A DNA stretch of 64,000 bases from OMIW01 sp044235645. Its GTDB lineage: Bacteria > Bdellovibrionota_C > UBA2361 > OMIW01. Positions within the stretch are counted from its first letter, which is position 1. Each line of letters begins with the position of its first letter. Location: positions 1-64,000 of the forward strand of contig JBIIHQ010000005.1 of assembly GCA_044235645.1 (NCBI GenBank), read 5' to 3'. Under the pieces are notes generated by a model. It had not been told where the DNA came from. It made no database searches and saw only the letters and a program-made list of their open reading frames with translations. Positions 18,139-25,622 of the stretch are shown one piece after another. The position numbers were made by a program, and so were the translations under genes.

Positions 18139-18283
18139 GGAGGGGGTGTAGGAGTTATTTCTGGGCCAGGTGGGAGTATCGTCTGCCGTTAGCCTTGCAC
18201 GTAGTTTAGTGCTTCGCTCAAAGTCATTACTACGTGCGACGGTGGGTGAGATAGTGGCGGTGTGGTATCGAATGAGGGGTGGA
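18139..18283 (+). pseudogene. Degenerate duplicate of the 3' end of the flippase-like gene
   Basis: The stretch from about 18139 to 18283 repeats, with many substitutions, the last ~140 bp of the flippase gene (about 17139-17281). Both contain TTTCTGGGCCAGGTGGGAGT and end in CGAATGAGGGG. The translation VSSAVSLARSLVLRSKSLLRAT parallels VSPADSLAISLVLRAKSYLLAT in the intact gene. The copy has lost the stop codon, so its frame runs on to 18373. No start or upstream part of the gene is present. It is a relic of a tandem duplication or gene-conversion event. The intervening 17907-18138 holds nothing I recognise. Confidence 0.85.
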
Positions 18284-18421
18284 TTGAGGAGGCTTCCCCG
18301 AGAGGGGCGTTACGCGGCGGTGCTTGCGAACGATGGTTCCGGGGGAAGAGTTCCTGAAACCGAGTCAATCTGAGCGGAGCTGAATGTCAGCGAACTCAGG
18401 TGATCGAAAACGAACGGACGA

Positions 18422-18464
18422 CAAAAAAGGAGGCCCCGTTGTCCTCTGGGAGGAGCAACAGGGC
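18422..18464 (-). terminator. Rho-independent terminator of the 18471 secreted-protein gene
   Basis: Read on the minus strand, GCCCTGTTG pairs with CAACGGGGC across a 14-base loop, and the T-rich tail CTCCTTTTTTG follows. It begins a few bases past the stop codon. Confidence 0.88.
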
Positions 18465-18470
18465 GGAATG

Positions 18471-19124
18471 TCAGAAGCGCTGACGCGGGCGCGTCGACGA
18501 CGGACTGTCCGCGGGTGCTGGTGTCGTCGGAGGCATCAGCAATTCGGCGTTGGCGGGTCTCACCTCAAGTCGTTCGACAGGAAGGGTTGCCGTAGCTCGA
18601 GCTCTAAAGCCGTACTTCCCGCACCGGGTATCGTAGTATTGCCCACTGCTCCCGAAGGAGAAGAGTTGGGCGCATTCTACGATCTCCTGCTGAGACCGAC
18701 AGTCAATGGCGTTTTTCACCAAAGACACTTCGATCCCTCCGGAGAAAACCCACTGGTTATTGAACCCAGAACTCGGAAAAGCTGCGATGCTCACCGAGTT
18801 GTTCCCGCACTGGACTGCCCCTTTGATGGAAGGACCGCCAGGGAGGGTTACAACTCCCTCGAACTTCGATTCCCCGTTGGGATTGAACACCATCTGGGAG
18901 TTAAAATTCGTCCCTGTCCCGATCGCAGTTGGCTGAGCCGTGGTGTTTGATATCGCCGTGGGACTTGCTGTGTTGGTCGTCATGTTTGACTGCTCCGTGG
19001 CACCAAGACCACTGCACACCCCGCCTTGGCACGCAAGGGAGGGCAGAGCGACCATGGGCAACAAAAGAGGCCCGCCGATCAAAGTCCCGATCAGCACTTT
19101 TTTAACCAAATTAACCTTCATCAT
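18471..19124 (-). CDS. Cysteine-containing secreted protein of unknown function
   Basis: The 217-residue exported protein starts at ATG 19124 (a second ATG follows directly). An N-terminal signal, VNLVKKVLIGTLIGGPLLLP, ends near PSLACQGG. The cleavage site could be of the ordinary or a non-canonical lipoprotein type, because the lipobox lacks Leu at -3. The mature part has a Thr/Asn/Ser-rich segment (about 45-75), a middle domain, and a Pro/Ser tail. It has six cysteines, enough for three disulfides. No family is recognised. It has its own strong terminator and stands in tandem with another small secreted protein, so it is probably an independently expressed surface or periplasmic protein. 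Confidence 0.75.
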   Translation of the reverse strand: MMKVNLVKKVLIGTLIGGPLLLPMVALPSLACQGGVCSGLGATEQSNMTTNTASPTAISNTTAQPTAIGTGTNFNSQMVFNPNGESKFEGVVTLPGGPSIKGAVQCGNNSVSIAAFPSSGFNNQWVFSGGIEVSLVKNAIDCRSQQEIVECAQLFSFGSSGQYYDTRCGKYGFRARATATLPVERLEVRPANAELLMPPTTPAPADSPSSTRPRQRF

Positions 19125-19351
19125 GTGGGTAAGTGAATTACCGTTGATGGCCTTCAAAGCACGAGTTGGAACCGCTCTTTTTCACCGTTCCACCCGTTTT
19201 CTAGAAAATCAACGCTCCTCCACTTCTTCTGGGAAGCCTTCCATCAAAAAATTTGCGACTTCCTCATTCGACATTCCCCAATTAATATATTTCTTCGGTT
19301 ATGACCGTTTTTTCCCCTTTCGTGATGTCAGGGGGAAGCTCGCTGTAACGG

Positions 19352-19396
19352 ACTCAAAAAATGAAAGGGAGGGACGCGCTGACGCGAGACCCTCCC
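19352..19396 (-). terminator. Rho-independent terminator of the 19433 secreted-protein gene
   Basis: On the minus strand GGGAGGG pairs with CCCTCCC, enclosing an inner CGCG/CGCG stem, and is followed by TTTCATTTTTT. It lies about 37 bases past the stop codon. Confidence 0.9.
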
Positions 19397-19432
19397 GGCG
19401 ACTAACCTAGATTAGCCACCCTGCTTACCGGT

Positions 19433-19828
19433 TCAGTTGAACAGAGACCCGGACCCGATGAATCGGAACTCGGTCCAATCCTCAGCCTCAATGGTGAGGT
19501 TGGTGGAGTTCCTGACTTGCTCGGTCCACTGCTGGGACTCTTCCACCACTTTTTGGATAATGGTGGTCTGGTTGCCAGTTTGTCCTCCGCTTCCGGTGCA
19601 GTTGCACTCGGGGAGCAAGGTATAAGTAGACGAGTCATTCGTCGTTTGACGGGAACTGAATGCTCCTGTCACATTTCGAAGGGACTCGGTAACACTGGTG
19701 CCGTTTGACCGAACCGTTGAACCGCCCCATTTCTGGTAGATTTCAGCATTGGCAGCAGGGCCAACGAGAAGTCCGCCGAGAACCGTTGCGGTGACGGTGA
19801 GGGTGCCACAAAAATTGCGAACGATCAT
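19433..19828 (-). CDS. Small secreted Asn/Thr-rich protein of unknown function
   Basis: The 131-residue protein has a clear signal peptide ending in an AxA-type site (VGPAANA, about residue 28). The mature ~103 residues are rich in Asn, Thr and Ser. They contain seven N-x-S/T triplets (NGT, NVT, NDS, NCT, NQT, NST, NLT) and one C-x-C pair in PECNCTGSG. A middle segment, IIQKVVEESQQWTEQV, looks helical. No known family. It has its own strong terminator and an AT-rich leader of 200 bp shared divergently with the L,D-transpeptidase. It is likely a surface or matrix protein. Confidence 0.75.
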   Translation of the reverse strand: MIVRNFCGTLTVTATVLGGLLVGPAANAEIYQKWGGSTVRSNGTSVTESLRNVTGAFSSRQTTNDSSTYTLLPECNCTGSGGQTGNQTTIIQKVVEESQQWTEQVRNSTNLTIEAEDWTEFRFIGSGSLFN

Positions 19829-20027
19829 TTTAAACCTTTGTACCCCAAAAGCGTACCAATTTCAGAGATACAAAACAAATAGATGATCGAGAATTTTTTA
19901 ATAATCCCTGTTCGTGCCGGGAAAAGACCACAATTCTTTTGGGGCAATCAAGAACGAGGAAGAAAGACGAAAGCTTTACATTCTTCACCTCAGTGAGGAT
20001 ACTCAAGAGGTAGGTTTTTGAAGAGAG

Positions 20028-20693
20028 ATGGACTCATTTCGGTCGATTGAGCCTACTGGAGCAATCCGAAAGGTCATTTGGGCAACGTCGTTGAGAGGTA
20101 TCGCTGCTTCTCTCATGTCCCTCTGGTTGATCAATGTCGGTTCAGTGCCCGCTGCTGCTGGTCCACTGTGGTCTAACCTGTCGGGGCAGTTGGAGCAGGA
20201 GGTAGGGAGCTTTGGTCAAGGCCCAGGTCCTGCTGCTCAGGAGGTGTTCGATTCGGGACAGTCCCAGTCAGATTCGGCCTTTCCTGAGGAAAAGGAGAAA
20301 ACGACGAAGTTTTACCTCCGAATCGTCCGGGGTGGTAACGTGGTCGAAGTGGTGGAGGGAGACAGAGTCATTCGCGTTTTCCCGGTTTCTCTGGGAAAAC
20401 CGGGATGGGAGACCCCCCTCGGCACCTTTCATGTTATCCAGATGGAGGAGGATCCTGTTTTTCGAAGTCCGTTCGACGTGACGGATATTCGGCCATCGGG
20501 TGCTCCCAACAACCCGCTGGGCTCTCGTTGGATTGGATTTTACCAAGATCATGAGGGCATCGCGATAGGATTCCATGGAACAAACCTCGAGCGTTTGCGA
20601 CCCTCACACGGGTGTGTGCGAATGCACAATGCGGACGTAAAGGAGCTCTTCCGATACGTCTCAATAGGTACTGTTGTCAAGGTTGTCCCCTAG
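20028..20693 (+). CDS. L,D-transpeptidase (YkuD domain)
   Basis: The 221-residue exported enzyme has an N-terminal hydrophobic signal (about 20-45, ending PAAAG), a Gly/Ser linker, then a YkuD catalytic domain (about 95-221). The active-site motif is split as GFHGTNLERL and SHGCVRMHNADV, with the catalytic cysteine in SHGCVRM. Family members make 3-3 cross-links in peptidoglycan or attach lipoproteins to it. The start ATG 20028 follows GAAGAGAG. It is monocistronic, being followed immediately by a strong terminator. It sits between two genes for secreted proteins and the large unknown protein, which suggests an envelope-building neighbourhood. Confidence 0.92.
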   Translation: MDSFRSIEPTGAIRKVIWATSLRGIAASLMSLWLINVGSVPAAAGPLWSNLSGQLEQEVGSFGQGPGPAAQEVFDSGQSQSDSAFPEEKEKTTKFYLRIVRGGNVVEVVEGDRVIRVFPVSLGKPGWETPLGTFHVIQMEEDPVFRSPFDVTDIRPSGAPNNPLGSRWIGFYQDHEGIAIGFHGTNLERLRPSHGCVRMHNADVKELFRYVSIGTVVKVVP

Positions 20694-20697
20694 GTGC

Positions 20698-20730
20698 GGA
20701 GTACGAGGCAACCCCTCGTACTCCTTTCTT
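20698..20730 (+). terminator. Rho-independent terminator of the L,D-transpeptidase gene
   Basis: GGAGTACGAGG pairs perfectly with CCTCGTACTCC over a five-base loop and is followed by TTTCTT. Confidence 0.9.
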
Positions 20731-20867
20731 ACAAGTTTATTTTTTAGCGTGGCTCATGTGAGTCGGGTCCTGCGGACGGCTCGGGCGGGTACTTCGGGTT
20801 AAACCGCCATAATGGATGGTCCCGGTGTCGGCTAGGCCCGGGCGCTCTGCGCTTCCTCAGCCTGAAC

Positions 20868-23798
20868 CTATCTGGCGTAGCGAGCTGGACCTGAGGCGGG
20901 ACGCGTTACCTCTTGGGGGGAAGGGTTGGTCAAAGAGGCGACCAATGCCGCCATGCGCATATGCGGATTTTGTCCGTCGGAAAGAGGTTGGAATCCGTCA
21001 ATAGTGAGCGGAGCTGTCCGCTGTCCACTGGTGACAGCCGTTATCGCGTTCCGTGCTGCGGTCTGAAGGACGCCGGGAGAGCCCTCTGTCCCGACCGTTT
21101 GGCGATGGAGATGCATTCTTACAGCCGTGAGGCTTGCGTCCGGGGGACGGTCGGTCGGGATGGGAAACACCTGCTCTCGTGTCGCGTATGAAATACCATC
21201 AGCGGTCTGATGTTCGACAACGATCTGAGTGACCGCAACCTGTGCTCCATTGGCCGCTTTTACCAGCTGCACATTCTGGGAGGTTCCAACGCTCACATCG
21301 TGGTGACCCGGAATTTGAAATGACAGCCTCTGCGATGTCACATCACCTCGGGGCGTCAGCCCTGCTAGCGGCAGGCCAGCGAAGAGAGATAGCACCGTAT
21401 TCGGGTCCACTCGGCCATTCTGTCGAGATTCTCGAGACAGGGTGTTGTGCCCAGCTTGGAGCAGTCGCGTTTCCTGAGCCTCGAGATCCCCCTTTACTTG
21501 GTGTTGAGTTACCAACGGTGGTGTCGGGCCGCTCAGCACGACCTGCTGTTCAAAGGTCACTCTGTGGGTTTGACTCACTGCATCCGGGATACCTGTTCGC
21601 TGGGCGCGACCGGATATCGACCTGGTGGTATCGGGAGTATCGACGTGAAGGCTTATCCTGCTCGTTGCCGTTGACTGACCATTCTCGGTTGATACGCTGG
21701 CGTCACTGTTTACCCCCATGTCGTAGATATGAGAGTACGGGCGACGATAATCAATCTGAGGGTTTTGGTTCCGATGCTCCCATGGCTTTTCGCCACCCCT
21801 CCGCTGGCTGCTGATTTCGCGCCGCTGCTGCTCGTGAATAGCTGCGCGCAGCTCATCAGGAGTGGGAATCACCGGTTCTGCAACCGCCGACACAGCGACC
21901 TGACGTACCGCGGCGAGTCGCTGCTGTGCGTCTCGCGCAACTGCGGGATTGGTTGAGGCAGCCCGCTCCTCGAGAGCACTGACCAGCACTTTATTTTCTC
22001 TCTCGAACCAACGCCACACCGCTTCGTTCAGCTGTTCTCTCGGCTTAACTGCGCCATTAGCTTGAAACGCTGAAACACCAGTAACCGCTTCAAAGTTTCT
22101 GGCCAATTCCCCCTGCTGGTGCATATCTGCCTGTGCAAAGACGTGAACGGCTGCGTTGGCCGGGAAAAAACTCGCAGTCATCGGGGTAGCAAGGCTTTCG
22201 ATCGGTTGCAAGGCGGCTGTGCGGAGCGCGGAGAGTTTTTCCTGTGCCTCTTGGGCGATATCCGTTTTATTCGATCTTGCTGCGGTCTCGAGCGGGGCGA
22301 TCTCGGGATTGGTGTGTCGTTGTCTGGCTAACAGCTCCTGTTCGAGCTCCTGACGCGATTTGACGGTACCGTCTGCCCACAGGGGGGAGACGCCACCACT
22401 GGCCTGTTCAAAGAGATGTTGCCTGACCGTGTCCGCAGAGCTTGCAAAACGCTGAACAGTTCTCGTGTCGAGATCTGAGACTCTCATCACGCTTAGTTCC
22501 CGAGCGTTAATCGATTGGACGACCTCGGGGGGAAGTTTGATTCGCTGTTGGGGGATGGCATCGGGACCGGGAATAACCACGGGGAGGACTCCCACTGGGC
22601 CAACACCGACGGCTCCCACGGTAACGGCTGCTTTGCCTTCGCCTTTACCATAAAATAAGAGCGATTCTGAGGCTTTATCAAGAACCCATTGGTTGCGATC
22701 ATCCGGTCGGCGGAAGGTGGCTATCGCTCCCCAAGAGCCGGGGACGAACGATCCAACGGGGATACCTAAGATATCCAACTTGTTATAGCCAATTTGGCCC
22801 GAAAATCCCGGCCGTTCAATCTTTACCTGCCCCACTGGCCCGGTCACGCCGACACCGGCGGTAACAGAGGTCTGATTCCGTTTGCTATCAGGTCCCTGAG
22901 AGCGATTATCAACGGTGATCTGAGCCGTGGGACCGGAGGGCGAGAACCCAATCGTTGCGGCGGTGGATGTGGAAGTAAGAAGGTACGGTTCGCCTCCCCA
23001 AGAGGAGACAGATCTATTCTCCCTCTTAACCCCACCCCCGACGACAGGGCCTCCCACGTACCCCCCCTGAGCACTCACGGTTGTTTGGCGCGTTATCACC
23101 GTGGGTCCCTGGCCGCCGGTGCCTGATCCAGATGAAACCGAAATTCCTCCCAGGCCTCCTAATGGACCTGAGCCGGGAGCTAATGCAGCCGAGGCGTGAA
23201 AGCCGACCCGAGTGGGGAGCGGTATTGAGGGAGTCGCCCCATCGTCAGGCTTCATCGGCACGAAATAGGGCTGATAAGTGCCAGGTATCGTCTTACTGGG
23301 CACAAATGCGACCAATGAGGCTGAGTCTGTTGGAGGGTTAGGTCGTAGGTAGCCACTGTCTCGGAGCCCTATCATAAGACCCCGAACAATCTCTGGCTTG
23401 GCTGGCCCGCCCGAGACGGTCCCATTCGCGCGAAGCACCGCCTCGTTGTTTGCAGTGTAATCGGCCGGCGAAGAGGTTGAGGGCTTTAGCACAATTGCGG
23501 GATTCCTCCCGGGCGCGGTGCCGGCTGGGGTCGCGAGGGGCTGCGCGCCGGGGTAATCAGCCAAAGAGAGAGGTTGCCATCCGCCATGTGGTGTTTGCAC
23601 ATAGAACTTGTCTTCGGTTTTTGTCGGGGCTGGTGGGGTGACTTGCGACCCTGGTTGAGTCGACGCCGTGACGTCGGAAGGTTTGCTGGTTCGGTCAGGT
23701 CTCGGTTGGGGTTCCGCGGCGGGCAGTGCTGGCGTGGGCGTAGTGTCGGTTGTCGCGGGTGGGGGAGTACCGGGAACGATTTCGGGGACTATAGCCAT
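20868..23798 (-). CDS. Large Pro/Gly/Ser-rich protein of unknown function with internal duplication
   Basis: This is a protein of about 976 residues (from ATG 23798), or 1034 if translation begins at GTG 23972; neither start has a good ribosome site and neither gives a signal peptide. Counting from 23972: a Pro/Thr-rich N-terminus (59-170), a Gly/Ser-rich probably beta-structured region (about 255-470, with repeated GVGVTGPVG-like strings), two helical repeat units (about 508-596 and 612-703), and a mixed C-terminal region (about 740-1034). The repeats share LWADGTVKSR / QANGAVKPR and TNPxxA. I recognise no domain. It is downstream of, and on the same strand as, a GH13 gene. A conserved uninterrupted frame of this length is almost certainly coding. 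Confidence 0.8.
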   Translation of the reverse strand: MAIVPEIVPGTPPPATTDTTPTPALPAAEPQPRPDRTSKPSDVTASTQPGSQVTPPAPTKTEDKFYVQTPHGGWQPLSLADYPGAQPLATPAGTAPGRNPAIVLKPSTSSPADYTANNEAVLRANGTVSGGPAKPEIVRGLMIGLRDSGYLRPNPPTDSASLVAFVPSKTIPGTYQPYFVPMKPDDGATPSIPLPTRVGFHASAALAPGSGPLGGLGGISVSSGSGTGGQGPTVITRQTTVSAQGGYVGGPVVGGGVKRENRSVSSWGGEPYLLTSTSTAATIGFSPSGPTAQITVDNRSQGPDSKRNQTSVTAGVGVTGPVGQVKIERPGFSGQIGYNKLDILGIPVGSFVPGSWGAIATFRRPDDRNQWVLDKASESLLFYGKGEGKAAVTVGAVGVGPVGVLPVVIPGPDAIPQQRIKLPPEVVQSINARELSVMRVSDLDTRTVQRFASSADTVRQHLFEQASGGVSPLWADGTVKSRQELEQELLARQRHTNPEIAPLETAARSNKTDIAQEAQEKLSALRTAALQPIESLATPMTASFFPANAAVHVFAQADMHQQGELARNFEAVTGVSAFQANGAVKPREQLNEAVWRWFERENKVLVSALEERAASTNPAVARDAQQRLAAVRQVAVSAVAEPVIPTPDELRAAIHEQQRREISSQRRGGEKPWEHRNQNPQIDYRRPYSHIYDMGVNSDASVSTENGQSTATSRISLHVDTPDTTRSISGRAQRTGIPDAVSQTHRVTFEQQVVLSGPTPPLVTQHQVKGDLEAQETRLLQAGHNTLSRESRQNGRVDPNTVLSLFAGLPLAGLTPRGDVTSQRLSFQIPGHHDVSVGTSQNVQLVKAANGAQVAVTQIVVEHQTADGISYATREQVFPIPTDRPPDASLTAVRMHLHRQTVGTEGSPGVLQTAARNAITAVTSGQRTAPLTIDGFQPLSDGQNPHMRMAALVASLTNPSPQEVTRPASGPARYAR

Positions 23799-24002
23799 GA
23801 AGGGTTGCGACCTACCGCATGAAGAAATACAACAGCTCTCTGGAGGTATGGGAGGATTGGCTCGGGGTGTGCGGTAATAGATCTCGATTGATGGGGGGCT
23901 GGCAGGGGTGAGGATCGTTCGGGGACGAGAATGACCGCTCCCCCGACCGTGAGCTCCAAATCGGGTTCCCACGCAAGTGGGGGGGCTGCGACCCCTCCCT
24001 GC

Positions 24003-25328
24003 TCATGAAGCCCGCGGCTGTGCCTCCACCATGACCGGCGCGCGGATAGACAACCGCCCGTTGGTGCAGGTGACGGTCGTGTTGTTGAACAGGTTAGTGT
24101 AGGTTCCATCTGCAAATGGAACAGAAACCTCTCGAGTTCCACCCGACAGGTTAAAGATGCCGTAAAAATGACCGGCCGCGGAGTTCATCCGTGCCTGAAT
24201 GAGATCGGATTGATTGGTATCGATGATATCGAACCGACGAACTGTGGCGAAGGCGGGGGATTTTTTTAAGGCGACAAGATGCTTGATGAAGTCATAGAAG
24301 TCGCAATCTTTTACCGTAAGGTCGATGAGGTCCTTGTCAAAAAGTGAAGGGGTCTTGGCATTGAGCGTTTCCTGACCCGCGTAGAGGAATCCGATCCCGT
24401 TCTGGAAGAACGACCATGCAGTGATGTTTGTCAGAATGGTGCGGTCTTCGGCGTATGATGCGGCACGTCGTCGATCATGATTCTCGAGGTAGTGCACTTT
24501 CAGGTAGTTGTCGGGATATATGTGGCCCTGTGCGTGAGCGAGGGTGAGATACGTTGCCAGACTGTTTTTACCCGAGAAGTATCCCTCGAGCGTATCAAAA
24601 ATATCGTAGTCGTACAGAGCGTCGAACGCGAGGTACATCTCGGCATCGCTGTGGGTGATAAATCCTGCTTCTCTGAGGTCCCGAAGGAGAACGGGATCGA
24701 GCGATTCAGAGAGCCAGATGGTATCAGGCCGAACAGCATCTACCGCAGTCCTTGCCTTCATCCAAAAAGTGATAGGCAACATCGGCGCAACGTCACACCG
24801 AAAGCCATCGACGCCGATTTTTACCCAGTACAGAAGGGCGTCGATAAGAGCATCCTGAACCTCAGCTTTCGAGGTAAGAAGATCGGCGATATCAGACCAG
24901 TCACCGACCCGATTCGCGAGAGCGCCGTCCTTGTAGAGGTAGAAGTCAGGCCGCTCGGTTATCCACTTTGCATCTCGGGCGGTATGGTTGAAAACAATAT
25001 CGATCATGACCTTGAGTCCGTTCTGATGAGCGGCGTTAAGAAGTGAGATAAAGTCCTCAAGGGTGCCGAGCTCAGGATTGACCGCGCAGTAGTCAGTTAT
25101 CGCGTAGGGGCTCCCGAGAGAGCCTTTGCGAGCGGTGACCCCAATCGGGTGAATCGGTAACAGATACAGGATGGAAACGCCGAGATCCGCGATACGGGGG
25201 AGGTCTCTCTCGAGAGCCGTAAAGGTTCCCTCGGGCGAGTAGTTGCGGACGAAGACCTGATAGATCGTTTCGTTCTTAAGGTGCTGTTTCTTTGTAAGGT
25301 GCTCGAAGGGGGAAGGGGGCGGGGTCAT
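24003..25328 (-). CDS. GH13 alpha-amylase-family glycoside hydrolase
   Basis: The 441-residue cytoplasmic (no signal) GH13 enzyme probably acts on alpha-glucans, maltodextrins or trehalose-type sugars. The conserved regions are all visible: IDIVFNH (region I), GFRCDVA with nucleophile D179, the acid/base glutamate in WLSES (E208), and the transition-state aspartate in ENHD (D285). The barrel is compact, and a small beta-sandwich ends the protein. The start is supported by AAGGAG seven bases before ATG 25328. Substrate cannot be set by eye. It may be co-transcribed with the large unknown gene downstream. Confidence 0.92.
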   Translation of the reverse strand: MTPPPSPFEHLTKKQHLKNETIYQVFVRNYSPEGTFTALERDLPRIADLGVSILYLLPIHPIGVTARKGSLGSPYAITDYCAVNPELGTLEDFISLLNAAHQNGLKVMIDIVFNHTARDAKWITERPDFYLYKDGALANRVGDWSDIADLLTSKAEVQDALIDALLYWVKIGVDGFRCDVAPMLPITFWMKARTAVDAVRPDTIWLSESLDPVLLRDLREAGFITHSDAEMYLAFDALYDYDIFDTLEGYFSGKNSLATYLTLAHAQGHIYPDNYLKVHYLENHDRRRAASYAEDRTILTNITAWSFFQNGIGFLYAGQETLNAKTPSLFDKDLIDLTVKDCDFYDFIKHLVALKKSPAFATVRRFDIIDTNQSDLIQARMNSAAGHFYGIFNLSGGTREVSVPFADGTYTNLFNNTTVTCTNGRLSIRAPVMVEAQPRAS

Positions 25329-25622
25329 GATTGCTCCTTAAGGATGACTCTGCAGAACTATGATTGAACTGAGGTGAGAGGGGAATTTCGCACTTTGGCG
25401 GGGTGAGAGCAACGGGATGGGGTAGATTTTCGGGAGAGTGTTCGGTTGTGGAGGGTCGGTTGCATTGACTTCCCCGTTCCGAATGCTTACCCACCAAGTA
25501 GACCCACCGATTCGGCCGGATGACAGTGTCGCGGCGATAATCTGGGTTTGATGTCGTGGCTAACACCAGGCAACAATTCATCTTGTAAGCATTCCATACG
25601 CGCATCATAAACGGAGGACGGC

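Noticed and set aside
18384..18950. 188-codon plus-strand frame
   Set aside because: It is antisense to the secreted protein with signal peptide and terminator on the minus strand, and runs straight through that terminator.
24477..25046. 189-codon plus-strand frame inside the GH13 gene
   Set aside because: The minus strand has all GH13 catalytic motifs; this frame is its antisense shadow.
25329..25622. CIRCE or heat-shock promoter upstream of clpB
   Set aside because: No TTAGCACTC-N9-GAGTGCTAA repeat is present, and no convincing sigma-32 hexamers were seen.
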